Source: Nocardia sp. NBC_01329
Lineage (GTDB): Bacteria; Actinomycetota; Actinomycetes; Mycobacteriales; Mycobacteriaceae
Length of the DNA: 64,000 nucleotides
Direction of reading: 5' to 3'
Assembly: GCF_035956715.1 (NCBI RefSeq)
Contig: NZ_CP108381.1
Coordinates: 2,232,001-2,296,000, forward strand
How positions within the stretch are numbered: position 1 is the stretch's first letter; the number at the start of each line of letters is the position of its first letter. Below, one piece after another: positions 6,884 to 21,048 of the stretch. The position numbers and the translations under genes are program-made. The notes under the pieces were generated by a model. It did no database searches and was not told the origin of the DNA. It saw only the letters and a program-made list of their open reading frames with translations.

Positions 6884-7300
6884 TCAGAGTCCGAGTAGCC
6901 CCGGATTCGTGGCCAGTTCGCGGAAACGGCCACCCGGATCGGCGAGCAACTTCCGAGCGTCCAGGTCGAGCAATCCGCCGATCACCGCCACCTCGGCCGA
7001 CAGAGTGCCGTCGGTACGGATCATCTCCTGCCGGATCCGGTAGGTCTTCCCGCTGCCCCATTCGAATTCACAGGTGACCCGGAAATCGTCCCCGACGCGC
7101 AGTTCGCGCCGGTATTTGATGGTGCTCTCCAGGACCACCGGCCCCACTCGGGCGGCGACCAGTTTGTCTGCCTTCAGGCCTGCGGCGACGAGGAACTCCC
7201 AGCGGGCGTGTTCGGCGTATTGCAGGTAGACCGCCTGATTGACATGGCCTTGGACATCGAGTTCGTAACCGCGGACGGTTACGGGGACGGAGAAGGTCAT
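6884..7300 (-). CDS. 4HBT-type acyl-CoA thioesterase
   Basis: The 138-residue hotdog-fold protein shows the 4-hydroxybenzoyl-CoA thioesterase signature near its start: ELDVQGHVNQAVYLQYAEHAR (about 12-32), with the catalytic Asp and the GHVN motif. The rest (IKYRRELRVGDDFRVTCEF) is the typical strand after the helix. It is expected to hydrolyse a small acyl-CoA in the cytoplasm; the specific substrate cannot be inferred. It is a single gene between the RiPP operon and acnR on the same strand; the gap upstream of it holds a marR remnant. M. tuberculosis has no gene here. Confidence 0.9.
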   Translation of the reverse strand: MTFSVPVTVRGYELDVQGHVNQAVYLQYAEHARWEFLVAAGLKADKLVAARVGPVVLESTIKYRRELRVGDDFRVTCEFEWGSGKTYRIRQEMIRTDGTLSAEVAVIGGLLDLDARKLLADPGGRFRELATNPGLLGL

Positions 7301-7307
7301 AGCGGTG

Positions 7308-7504
7308 CGAACCCGGCGGAGATCGCGGTTGTTCCCGGTTCAGCGGCGCCGGGCGATGCGGTCGAGTGGCCGAATCCGGCGGCCATGGTGGTCTTCGGCC
7401 GCCTCGGCCGGCCGGCGGTCGTGGCCGAGCGGGAGATCGAGGCGGTATTCCTCGCCCGCGGCCTACGGCGGGGAGAATTCGACGTACTGGAATCCGGGAG
7501 CTGA
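7308..7504 (+). pseudogene. Truncated MarR-family regulator remnant
   Basis: An open stretch with strongly coding-like third positions encodes about 65 residues ending VFGRLGRPAVVAEREIEAVF and then LARGLRRGEFDVLESGS-stop. This matches the N-terminal part of MarR proteins (usually ...RLGRLA...IEPVFARHGLxRGEFDVLATLRR...), but it ends just where the first HTH helices should begin. The 5' end has no plausible start except codons that overlap the thioesterase gene on the other strand. I read it as a fragment deleted at the 3' end and probably also at the 5' end. Confidence 0.5.
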
Positions 7505-7536
7505 CCGCGCCGGGGCGCGGGCCGGGTGGTGCGCGC

Positions 7537-8103
7537 TCAGTGCCGGCGGCGTACCGATGCTTCCACGAGGTCCAATACGGCGGTGAGGTTTTCGTTGGTA
7601 TGGCCCGACGCGATACGGGCGATGAGACCGTCCAGCACCAGATCGAGATAGCCCAGCAGGACATCGGTGGGCACATCGTCGCGCAGCGCCCCGGCCGCTT
7701 TACGGCGCTCGAGGCGCGCCAGGGTGGCAGCGGTGAGTTCGGCCGACCGCTGGGTCCAGCCTGCCCGGAATTCCGGATCGGTGCGTAGCCGCCGGGCGAT
7801 CTCGAGCCGGGTACCCAACCAGTTGTACTCCTGAGGGTCGGCGAGCATATTCCGCATCACCTGCACCAGGCCCTGGTTGGCCGCTACCTCGGCCATCCGC
7901 TCGGCGTCGTCCTGGGCCAACGCGAAGAAGAGCGCGTCCTTATCGCGGTAATGATGGAAGATGGCACCGCGGGACAGGCCGATGGCCTCCTCCAGGCGCC
8001 GGACCGTGGCGCCGTCGTACCCGAACTCGGCGAAGCAGCGACGGGCGCCGTCGAGTATCTGTGTGCGCCGGGCGGCCAGATGATCTTCGCTGACCTTGGG
8101 CAT
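7537..8103 (-). CDS. acnR: TetR-family repressor AcnR
   Basis: The 188-residue TetR regulator has its N-terminal DNA-binding domain at residues 10-58 (RRTQILDGARRCFAEFGYDGATVRRLEEAIGLSRGAIFHHYRDKDALF) and a C-terminal helical ligand domain. It lies directly downstream of acn on the same strand, as in corynebacteria and mycobacteria (Rv1474c), where AcnR represses the aconitase gene. A site that fits the published AcnR motif lies upstream of acn (11173-11190). The ATG at 8103 (MPKVSEDHLAARR) is the only start that keeps the short N-terminus typical of the family. Citrate or Mg-citrate has been reported as effector for the corynebacterial protein; that is known only from the family. Confidence 0.9.
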   Translation of the reverse strand: MPKVSEDHLAARRTQILDGARRCFAEFGYDGATVRRLEEAIGLSRGAIFHHYRDKDALFFALAQDDAERMAEVAANQGLVQVMRNMLADPQEYNWLGTRLEIARRLRTDPEFRAGWTQRSAELTAATLARLERRKAAGALRDDVPTDVLLGYLDLVLDGLIARIASGHTNENLTAVLDLVEASVRRRH

Positions 8104-8128
8104 CGTTCTCCTTCAACGGATATACGAA

Positions 8129-8155
8129 CCCCGCGCGGCGGATCACCGCGCGGGG
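8129..8155 (-). terminator. Hairpin between acn and acnR
   Basis: CCCCGCGCGG and CCGCGCGGGG form a perfect 10-bp stem with a 7-base loop in the 146-bp acn-acnR gap. It may reduce readthrough into acnR (attenuation), since no T tract follows. Confidence 0.5.
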
Positions 8156-8249
8156 CCATCAGATTACGAGCGAACGATCCAGTGACTTGCCGTCACCCTC
8201 GCCACCCCGCCCGAGCGAGTCTCACGAACACGCTCCGGCGGCGGCGCAA

Positions 8250-11977
<3,728 letters not shown>

Positions 11978-12010
11978 GGCCGGTCCGGTGCGTCGCGCAG
12001 CGGCGAAAAC

Positions 12011-12040
12011 GATGCCCGATCACTGTCGTGATCGGGCATC
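12011..12040 (+). terminator. Hairpin after the DUF6676 gene
   Basis: GATGCCCGATCAC, loop TGTC and GTGATCGGGCATC form a perfect 13-bp stem 33 bp past the stop. No T tract follows, but the position between two transcription units supports termination. Confidence 0.6.
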
Positions 12041-12219
12041 GGCGTTCGTCGGGCCAGGTCGGTGGCCGGGTCATCGCGGTGCCGGGACGGCGGCACTCCA
12101 GGGCTCCGTGGGCATGCGAGCGCGTCGGTTTTGCGCCTATGGTGGAGCCGGTTACGGCATATACGGCCATCACCTGGAATAGTTGTGACAGCACGCACAG
12201 GACCAAGGCGAAAGCGGGG

Positions 12220-13380
12220 ATGTTGGTGACTTCGACGGACGGTGTCAGCGGGGCAGATTTGGCGAAGGAACCGCCGACGCCTGCTTCGAGCGCTCTCGAG
12301 CGTGACGTCCAGACCCTGGAAAAGGCGATCTACGAGGTCAAGCGGGTCATCGTCGGGCAGGACAGGCTGGTCGAGCGACTGCTGGTCGGCGTACTGGCCA
12401 AGGGGCATGTTCTGCTCGAGGGCGTCCCGGGTATCGCCAAGACGCTCGCGGTGGAGACCTTCGCCAAGGTGGTGGGCGGTTCGTTCTCCCGCGTCCAGTT
12501 CACTCCCGACCTGGTCCCGACCGATCTCGTGGGTACCCGCATCTACCGGCAGGGCCGCGAGGAGTTCGATACCGAACTCGGTCCCGTGGTCGCGAACTTC
12601 GTCCTCGCCGACGAGATCAACCGCGCGCCGGCCAAGGTGCAGTCGGCGCTGCTGGAGGTGATGGCCGAACGGCATGTGTCGATCGGCGGTAAGACCTACC
12701 CGATGCCCGATCCGTTCCTGGTGATGGCCACCCAGAACCCGATCGAGAGCGAGGGTGTGTACCCGCTGCCGGAAGCGCAGCGCGACCGCTTCCTGTTCAA
12801 GGTCGTCGTCGACTACCCCTCGGTCGAGGAAGAGCGCGAGATCATCTACCGGATGGGCGTGACCCCGCCGGAGCCGCGCTCGATTCTGGAACCGACGGAA
12901 CTGATCCGGCTCCAGAAAGTGGCCGCGAACACCTTCGTGCACCACGCGCTGGTCGACTACGTGGTCCGGGTCATCTCCGCGACCCGCGTTCCGGCCGAAT
13001 TCGGTATGCACGATGTGGCGAATTGGGTGTCCTACGGCGCCTCGCCCCGTGCCAGCCTCGGCATCATCGCCGCCGCCCGCGCCGTGGCATTGATCCGCGG
13101 CCGCGACTATGTGGTCCCGCAGGACGTCGTCGAGGTCATCCCCGATGTGCTGCGGCACCGGCTCGTCCTGTCCTACGATGCGCTCGCCGACGAGGTCAGC
13201 CCGGAGGATGTGGTCCAGCGGGTGCTGCAGACCGTCGGTCTCCCGCAGGTCGCGCCGCAGGCCGTGGCGCCCGGCGGCGCCCCGCCCGCCGCGGAGAACG
13301 GCAACCGGCCGCCCGCGCCGCCGCAGCAGGCTCCGGCGCCCCAGGTACCGCAGACCGCCGGCACGAACCAGCCCCAGTGA
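12220..13380 (+). CDS. moxR1: MoxR-family AAA+ ATPase
   Basis: The 386-residue MoxR ATPase has Walker A GVPGIAKT (68-75), Walker [11 protein letters not shown] (about 128-137), sensor text [23 protein letters not shown] (about 170-192), and the C-terminal lid. A Pro/Ala/Gln-rich tail of about 45 residues follows the conserved core. MoxR proteins act as chaperones for maturation of other proteins and are typically encoded with DUF58 and VWA proteins, as here. The ATG at 12220 is chosen; GTG at 12226 is the alternative. The stop overlaps the next start by four bases, so the three genes are translationally coupled. The order matches Rv1479-Rv1481. Confidence 0.95.
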   Translation: MLVTSTDGVSGADLAKEPPTPASSALERDVQTLEKAIYEVKRVIVGQDRLVERLLVGVLAKGHVLLEGVPGIAKTLAVETFAKVVGGSFSRVQFTPDLVPTDLVGTRIYRQGREEFDTELGPVVANFVLADEINRAPAKVQSALLEVMAERHVSIGGKTYPMPDPFLVMATQNPIESEGVYPLPEAQRDRFLFKVVVDYPSVEEEREIIYRMGVTPPEPRSILEPTELIRLQKVAANTFVHHALVDYVVRVISATRVPAEFGMHDVANWVSYGASPRASLGIIAAARAVALIRGRDYVVPQDVVEVIPDVLRHRLVLSYDALADEVSPEDVVQRVLQTVGLPQVAPQAVAPGGAPPAAENGNRPPAPPQQAPAPQVPQTAGTNQPQ

Positions 13381-14362
13381 CCCGGCCGCCGGACCCCCGC
13401 GCCCGAGAGACCGTTCCCGACCCTCACGCACCGCCGTCGTTTCGTTCCGGTGAGCTGACCGACCCGCATCTGACGGCTGCCCTGAAAACCCTCGAGATCA
13501 CCGTGCGCCGCCGTCTCGACGGCGTTCTGCACGGCGATCACCTCGGCCTCATCCCCGGTCCCGGCTCGGAGCCGGGGGAGGCACGCGCTTATCAGCCCGG
13601 CGACGATGTGCGGCAGATGGACTGGTCGGTCACCGCCCGGACCACCCATCCGCATGTGCGGCAGATGATCGCCGACCGCGAACTGGAGACCTGGATGGTG
13701 GTGGACCTGTCCGCCAGCCTGGACTTCGGTACCGCCGCCTGCCAGAAACGTGATCTGGCGGTGGCCGCGGCGGCCGCGATCACCCATCTGACGATGGGCG
13801 GCGGAAATCGGGTAGGCGCCGTGGTCGCGACCGGTGAGCAGATGCAGCGGATTCCCGCCCGCAGCGGCCGGGTGCACGCGCAGTCGCTGCTACGCAGCAT
13901 CGCCACCACGCCGCATCCGCGCGACGGGGTGCGCGGGGATCTGCGCGGCGCCATCGAATCGTTGCGCCGCCCCCAGCGCAAACGCGGCCTCGCGGTCGTC
14001 ATCAGCGATTTCCTGGGTGATATCGATTGGCAGCGGTCCTTGCGGGCCATCTCCGCGCGCCACGATCTACTGGCCGTCGAGGTGCTCGACCCGCGCGACA
14101 GCGCATTACCGGATATCGGTGACGTGGTCCTGCACGATCCGGAGACCGGACGGACGCGCGAGTTCACCGTCACCCCGCAATTGCGCGCCGATTACGCGGC
14201 GGCCGCGCAGCGGCATCGGGACGAAGTCGAGCAGACCCTGCGCGGTTGCGGCGCCCCGGTGCTCACCCTGCAGACCGACCGGGACTGGATCGCCGACGTG
14301 GTCCGGTTCGTCTCCACCCGGCGCCACAGCCTCGGCGCCTCGACCCCACGGGTGCCACGCCA

Positions 14363-14366
<4 letters not shown>
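13377..14366 (+). CDS. DUF58 protein of the MoxR cluster (Rv1480-like)
   Basis: The 329-residue protein starts at a GTG overlapping the moxR1 stop (GTGA). The DUF58 signature [23 protein letters not shown] (about 62-84) is followed by a VWA-like fold ([16 protein letters not shown], with a DxSxS metal site at about 105-109, and [10 protein letters not shown] at about 209). In characterised systems DUF58 proteins are adaptors that link MoxR to client proteins. No membrane segment is evident. The end overlaps the VWA gene by four bases. Confidence 0.9.
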
Positions 14367-16298
<1,932 letters not shown>

Positions 16299-16411
16299 CC
16301 GGCCCGCAGTTCTTCAGTATTTGATCGAAAGCCGCGCCGACGTGCGCGAGGTCGGCACGGCGACCGAGCGCGGCGAGACACGACACCACACTCAGGGAGA
16401 ACCGAGAACTC

Positions 16412-17245
16412 ATGGGCGGATTGCTCGAAGGCAAGACGATCCTCGTCACCGGCATCATCACCGATGCCTCCATCGCGTTCCACGCGGCGGCGATCGCGCA
16501 GAAGGAAGGGGCCACGGTGATCATCACCGGCCTCACCGAGCGGTTGCGGCTGATCGACCGGATCGCCAAGCGGCTGCCCGAGGAGGTGCCGCCGGCCATC
16601 GGGCTCGACGTAACCAATGACGAGGACCTGCGCAAACTGCCCGATGAGATCCGGCGGCTCGCACCCGAGGGCATCGACGGTGTGCTGCATTCGATCGCTT
16701 TCGCCCCCAAAACCCTCATGGGCCCCGATGCGCTGCCGTTCCTGGACGCTCCCAGCGCGGATGCGGCGAAATCGTTCGAGATCTCGGCGTGGAGCTACGC
16801 CGCGCTGGCGCGCGCGGTGCTGCCTGTGATGAACGAGCGCGGTTCGATCGTCGGAATGGATTTCGATCCCCGGACGGCCATGCCGTTCTACAACTGGATG
16901 GGTGTGGCCAAGGCCGCGCTGGAATCGGTCAACCGATATGTGGCGCGTGAGGTGGGCTACGCGAAGAAGATCCGGTCCAATGTGATCGCCGCGGGCCCGG
17001 TCAAGACGCTCGCCGCCAAGGCGATCGCCGGCACCGCCACCGATGACGCGAAACAGCTCAAGCAGCTGGACACCTACTGGGACGGCGCCTCGCCGATCGG
17101 CTGGGACGGCGGCGCCGAGGTGGTCGGCAGATCGATCGTCGCGCTGCTGTCGGACTGGCTGCCCGCGACCACCGGTTCGATCATCTACGTCGACGGCGGT
17201 GCCAGCCACAACACGTGGTTCCCCGAGAACATGCCGCTGGACTGA
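16412..17245 (+). CDS. inhA: Enoyl-ACP reductase InhA
   Basis: The 277-residue NADH-dependent enoyl-ACP reductase is the last step of the FAS-II cycle and the isoniazid/ethionamide target. Visible landmarks are [16 protein letters not shown] (cofactor loop), HSIAF with Ser94, [20 protein letters not shown] with catalytic Tyr160, and Lys167. The end, [18 protein letters not shown], is family-typical; the last 12 residues ([12 protein letters not shown]) replace the short tail of the M. tuberculosis enzyme. ATG at 16412 follows GGGAGAA. It lies 113 bp after fabG1 and 25 bp before hemH. Confidence 0.97.
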   Translation: MGGLLEGKTILVTGIITDASIAFHAAAIAQKEGATVIITGLTERLRLIDRIAKRLPEEVPPAIGLDVTNDEDLRKLPDEIRRLAPEGIDGVLHSIAFAPKTLMGPDALPFLDAPSADAAKSFEISAWSYAALARAVLPVMNERGSIVGMDFDPRTAMPFYNWMGVAKAALESVNRYVAREVGYAKKIRSNVIAAGPVKTLAAKAIAGTATDDAKQLKQLDTYWDGASPIGWDGGAEVVGRSIVALLSDWLPATTGSIIYVDGGASHNTWFPENMPLD

Positions 17246-17270
17246 CGGAATCGACCGAGGAGGAGACATC

Positions 17271-18329
17271 GTGGCCCGCGTGGCCGACGCACTGCTGCTG
17301 CTGTCCTTCGGCGGGCCGGAGGGACCCGACGATGTGCTGCCGTTCCTGGAGAACGTGACCCGCGGGCGCGGTGTCCCGCCGGAGCGGCTCGCCGAGGTCG
17401 CGCAACACTATCTGCACTTCGGTGGGGTATCCCCGATCAACGCCCTCAACCGCGACATCATCGCCGCGGTGCAACGGGAGTTGTCGGCGACCGGGCCGGA
17501 ATTGCCGGTGTACTTCGGCAACCGCAACTGGCATCCGATGGTGGAGGACACCCTGGCCCGGATGACCGCGGACGGGGTGCGCTCGGCGCTCGTTTTCCCG
17601 ACCTCGGCCTGGGGTGGATACTCCGGCTGCCGCCAGTACGACGAGGACATCGTCCGGGCCCGCGCGGCCGTCGGGTCGGGCGCCCCGGAACTGGTGAAAC
17701 TGCGGCAGTACTTCGATCATCCGCTGCTCGTCGCCGCCTTCGCCGACGGGATACGCGCGGCGCGGGCCACCTTGCCCGCCGAGCACCGGAAGATCGCCAG
17801 GTTGGTCTTCACAGCGCATTCGGTACCGGTGAGCGCCGACGTCGCGGCCGGTCCGCCGGCCGATGGTGGACGGCTCTACAGCCGCCAGGTCGCCGAAACC
17901 GCCCGGTTGTGCGCCGCCGCAACCGGTTTCGACGATTACGATGTAGTCTGGCAGTCCCGCTCGGGTCCGCCGCATATCCCGTGGCTGGAACCGGATATCG
18001 TCGATCATCTGGAAGTGCTGGCGGACAAGGGATTCGAGTCCGTGATCATCTGCCCGGTCGGATTCGTCTCCGATCACCTCGAGGTGATCTGGGATCTGGA
18101 CAACGAGGCCGCCGAGAAGGCTGCCGAACTCGGGCTTTCCTTCGCACGGGCGGCGACGCCCGGCACCGATCCACGGTTCGCCGAGATGGTGGTGGAGTTG
18201 ATCGGGGAGCACCTCCGCGACGTGACACCGCGTCGGCTCGGTGCGGTGCCGGGCTACGGATGGACGACCGACGGCGCTCCTTGCGCGGTCGACTGTTGTG
18301 CGCCGCCCCGGCGCCCCGCCGGTCGGTGA
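17271..18329 (+). CDS. hemH: Ferrochelatase / coproporphyrin ferrochelatase
   Basis: The 352-residue protein inserts iron into the porphyrin ring; in actinobacteria the substrate is coproporphyrin III (CpfC). [14 protein letters not shown] at the start, TAHSVP (His183) and [15 protein letters not shown] are the class signatures. Cys120 (GYSGC) and a C-terminal cluster Cys338, Cys342 and Cys343 (PCAVDCC) correspond in position to the [2Fe-2S] ligands of mycobacterial ferrochelatases. The GTG start follows GAGGAGGAGA. Co-transcription with inhA is conserved across mycolic-acid bacteria (Rv1483-Rv1485). Confidence 0.95.
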   Translation: MARVADALLLLSFGGPEGPDDVLPFLENVTRGRGVPPERLAEVAQHYLHFGGVSPINALNRDIIAAVQRELSATGPELPVYFGNRNWHPMVEDTLARMTADGVRSALVFPTSAWGGYSGCRQYDEDIVRARAAVGSGAPELVKLRQYFDHPLLVAAFADGIRAARATLPAEHRKIARLVFTAHSVPVSADVAAGPPADGGRLYSRQVAETARLCAAATGFDDYDVVWQSRSGPPHIPWLEPDIVDHLEVLADKGFESVIICPVGFVSDHLEVIWDLDNEAAEKAAELGLSFARAATPGTDPRFAEMVVELIGEHLRDVTPRRLGAVPGYGWTTDGAPCAVDCCAPPRRPAGR

Positions 18330-18361
18330 CCGGCCGAAGTCGTGCCTCCCGGCAATACCGG

Positions 18362-19144
18362 TCAGTAGTCGAGAGCGTGCTCGGGTTGGCAGACGAGCAT
18401 GGGCGACGGCAGATAGCGGACGATGGCGTCCAGGAGCGTAGCGGTATCGTCGCTGCCCCGGGCCGCGTCGCACAGCACCGGCACCGCCTCACCGAGGCGG
18501 GTGACGGAGCGGATGTAGTCGTGCAGCTGTGCGGGCGGGATCTTTCGGGTCCCGAGGTCGGCGTCGGAATCCTCGCTGTCCAGCTCCGCTACCGCAGCCG
18601 TGAGATCGCGATACCACTGCTCGGCGACTTTCCACCGAGGTCCGTAGAATTCGGCGGCCATCGGTTCGAGCGCCCACATCGGAACCAGATCGAGGACGCC
18701 TTCGAACCCGGGGCCGATACCGAGGGGAAGGTGCAGCGTCAGCGGTCGCGCCCCCCGCGCGTCGGCGATCGCGCGGAGGCAGCGGTCGAAGTCGGCGCCG
18801 GGATGGTCGAGTCCGATGACCAGACACAGCCTGGCGACCTGATGGTCGTCGGCCACCCGTAGGATCGTCTCGAGTCGCGGGGCGTTCGCGACGGCGGCGT
18901 TCAGGATCACGATCACTCCGTCGGCGACCCGGATGGCTCGTTCCAGGTCCGCGATAGGGGCGTAGCTCGACAGCTCGGCGACGCGAATCGTGTGATCGAC
19001 ACGGCCAACCCGGTGGAGCGCGGCGGCTGCGCCGGTCCCGGCGCAGCCGCGGAACAGGCGCCGGACTACCCCCGTCGTCTCGGCGGGTTCTCCGGCGATT
19101 GTGACGTTTCGGATCGACTGCGGGTCGACGCCTCTGATGCCCAT
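18362..19144 (-). CDS. Degenerate, free-standing EF-G G-domain-like protein (pseudo-GTPase)
   Basis: The 260-residue protein follows the N-terminal domain of elongation factor G from start to end: IRNVTIAG (EF-G IRNIGIMAH), LERAIRVADGVIVILNA (68-83), VARLCLVIGLDHPGADF (103-119), RPLTLHLPLGIGPGFEGVLDLV (EF-G G' insert) and VPVLCDAARGSDDTATLLDAIVRYLPSP (221-248). Domains II-V are absent. The P-loop (AHIDAGKT in EF-G) is AGEPAETT here, the DTPGH switch is gone (55-62) and NKMD is IGLD, so GTP binding in the normal way is unlikely. It converges with hemH and is divergent from the KstR-type DUF35 gene. Function is unknown; a scaffold or regulatory role is possible. Confidence 0.75.
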   Translation of the reverse strand: MGIRGVDPQSIRNVTIAGEPAETTGVVRRLFRGCAGTGAAAALHRVGRVDHTIRVAELSSYAPIADLERAIRVADGVIVILNAAVANAPRLETILRVADDHQVARLCLVIGLDHPGADFDRCLRAIADARGARPLTLHLPLGIGPGFEGVLDLVPMWALEPMAAEFYGPRWKVAEQWYRDLTAAVAELDSEDSDADLGTRKIPPAQLHDYIRSVTRLGEAVPVLCDAARGSDDTATLLDAIVRYLPSPMLVCQPEHALDY

Positions 19145-19199
19145 CGCGCTTCACGGTACCGCTGCCGATACATCGGCGCAGGCGAATTCCGCTCGAAAA

Positions 19200-19241
19200 T
19201 GGAACGTGTTCCTATCCCAGAATAGAACGTGTTCCTATAGT
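19200..19241 (+). promoter_or_regulatory. Two KstR-type operators and a promoter for a likely leaderless transcript
   Basis: TGGAACGTGTTCCT (19200-19213) and TAGAACGTGTTCCT (19223-19236) each fit TnnAACnnGTTnnA, the motif of the cholesterol-catabolism repressor KstR, except for the final base. They are 23 bp apart. A -10-like TATAGT (19236-19241) follows the second site and places the start point within a base or two of the GTG at 19250, so the DUF35 mRNA is probably leaderless. KstR controls the homologous pair Rv1628c-Rv1627c in M. tuberculosis (established knowledge). Confidence 0.7.
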
Positions 19242-19249
19242 GTCGGATT

Positions 19250-19705
19250 GTGCAGAAGGAACAACGCCCGGCGGTATCGGACTGGTTCACCGCGGACGAC
19301 GGCACGCCGCGTCTCGTGGGAAGTCGCTGCGAGGTGTGCGGCACACCGTATTTCCCGCGGAACACACTGGCCTGCCGCAACCCGCAGTGCGCAAGTCCGA
19401 AGGACGGCTCGGAACTCGCCGAATACCTGTTCTCCACACAGGGCCGCATCTGGTCCTACGCGGACGCCCGGTACAAACCGCCCCCGCCCTATGTCTCAAC
19501 CGATCCGTTCGAGCCGTATGTCGTCGCGGCGGTGGAGCTCGACGTCGAGCAGATGGTGATTCTCGGCCAGGTCGTGCGCGGCCTCACGGTCGACGACCTG
19601 GCCGTCGGGATGCCGGTAGAACTCACCCTCGGTGTGCTGTACACGGACGAGGAAGCCGATCACACGGTGTGGATGTGGAGGCCGGTCGATGACCGACAGG
19701 AATGA
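19250..19705 (+). CDS. DUF35 / OB-fold protein with zinc ribbon (Rv1628c-like)
   Basis: The 151-residue protein has an N-terminal zinc-ribbon (CEVCGTPYFPRNTLACRNPQC, about 24-44, four Cys) and a C-terminal OB-fold (VAAVELDVEQMVILGQVV). DUF35 proteins act as partners of thiolases and of acyl-CoA hydratases in steroid and lipid side-chain breakdown. The GTG at 19250 has no ribosome-binding site because it is essentially at the predicted transcript start. The stop overlaps the thiolase gene by 17 bases. Together the pair looks like Rv1628c-Rv1627c. Confidence 0.88.
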   Translation: MQKEQRPAVSDWFTADDGTPRLVGSRCEVCGTPYFPRNTLACRNPQCASPKDGSELAEYLFSTQGRIWSYADARYKPPPPYVSTDPFEPYVVAAVELDVEQMVILGQVVRGLTVDDLAVGMPVELTLGVLYTDEEADHTVWMWRPVDDRQE

Positions 19706-20891
19706 TCGCGATATCGCCGTCCTCGGTGCGGGCATGCACCAGTGGGGAAAATGGGGACGTAATTTCGTCGAATACGGACTGGTCGCAGCCCGCGCGGCCC
19801 TGGCGGACGCCGGTGTGGACCACCGCGACGTCGGCTACATCGCCGGCGCGGACACGATCCGCAACGGATACCCCGGTTTCGTATCCGGGGCGACGTTCGC
19901 CCAGGCGCTGGGCTGGTCGGGCGCGCGGATCTCGAGCAGCTACGCCGCCTGCGCGTCCGGTGCCCAGGCCATCGCCAACGCCCGCGCCCAGATCCTGGCC
20001 GGGTTGACCGATGTGGCGCTGGTGATCGGTGCGGACGCCGCCCCCAAAGGCTTCTTCCAGCCGGTCGGCGGTGAACGCCGCGACGATCCGGACTGGTTGC
20101 GCTTCCACCTGCTCGGCGCCACCAACCCCATCTATTTCGCGTTGTACGCCCGGCGCCGGATGGCGCTGCACGGCGCTACGCTCGAGGACTTCGCCGCGGT
20201 GAAGGTGAAGAACGCCAAGCACGGACTCAACAATCCGTACGCCCGGTACCGCAAGGAGGTCGCGGCCGAGGAGGTCGCGGCCTCGGCCATCGTCGCGGAC
20301 CCGCTGCGACTGCTCGACATCTGCGCCACCAGTGACGGCGGCGCGGCACTGGTCCTGACCTCGGTGGAGTATGCCCGCCGCCGCGGCATCAGCGACCCGG
20401 TCCGTATCCGGGCGCTGTCGACGGTTACGCCCACATTCCCGAAAACAGTGCTCGACCTGCCGGACTTCGCGACAGATTCGGCGGTGGCCGTCGAACCCCC
20501 ACCGCATACGTTCCGGTCCGCGATCGCGCATGCCGCGTACGAGGAAGCCGGACTCGGGCCCTCGGACCTGTCCTTCGCGGAGGTCTACGATCTCTCCACC
20601 GCGCTGGAGTTGGACTGGTACGAGGACATCGGACTCTGCGAGACGGGCGGTGCCGAGGAACTGTTGCGCAGCGGCGCCACGACGCTGGGTGGACGCGTGC
20701 CGGTGAACCCCAGCGGCGGGCTGGCCTGCTTCGGTGAGGCGATCCCCGCGCAGGCGATCGCTCAGGTCTGCGAGCTCACCTGGCAATTACGCGGACAAGC
20801 CGACGACCGCCAGGTGGAAAACGCCCGGGCCGGTATCGCGGTCAATCAGGGTCTCTTCGGCCACGGCTCGGCGATCATCGCCGCCCGCTGA
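19689..20891 (+). CDS. Thiolase-family lipid-transfer protein (Rv1627c-like)
   Basis: The 400-residue SCP-x-type thiolase lacks the C-terminal sterol-carrier domain. SSYAACASGAQAI (about 78-90) carries the nucleophilic Cys region; VYDLSTALELDWYEDIGLC and VNPSGGLACFGEAIPA match the C-terminal active-site loops, and NQGLFGHGSA ends the fold. Members cleave or aldol-split CoA thioesters in steroid side-chain degradation, in complex with a DUF35 partner. The ATG at 19689 (MTDRNDRDIAVLG) lies within the end of the DUF35 gene, so the two are translationally coupled under the KstR-type promoter. Confidence 0.9.
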   Translation: MTDRNDRDIAVLGAGMHQWGKWGRNFVEYGLVAARAALADAGVDHRDVGYIAGADTIRNGYPGFVSGATFAQALGWSGARISSSYAACASGAQAIANARAQILAGLTDVALVIGADAAPKGFFQPVGGERRDDPDWLRFHLLGATNPIYFALYARRRMALHGATLEDFAAVKVKNAKHGLNNPYARYRKEVAAEEVAASAIVADPLRLLDICATSDGGAALVLTSVEYARRRGISDPVRIRALSTVTPTFPKTVLDLPDFATDSAVAVEPPPHTFRSAIAHAAYEEAGLGPSDLSFAEVYDLSTALELDWYEDIGLCETGGAEELLRSGATTLGGRVPVNPSGGLACFGEAIPAQAIAQVCELTWQLRGQADDRQVENARAGIAVNQGLFGHGSAIIAAR

Positions 20892-21048
20892 ATCCGGGCT
20901 CTCCCGGTCGCGAGACCGCGCGGCCGGGGTCGGGCGAGGCGCGCCGAGTGCTCGGCCGGCCCGCGGTGGATGTCACGCGAAGTCGGTACTCCGGCCGAGT
21001 GATACGGCGACGCCCTGCCGGATCAGCGGCGCCGCACCTGCGCCGGGA

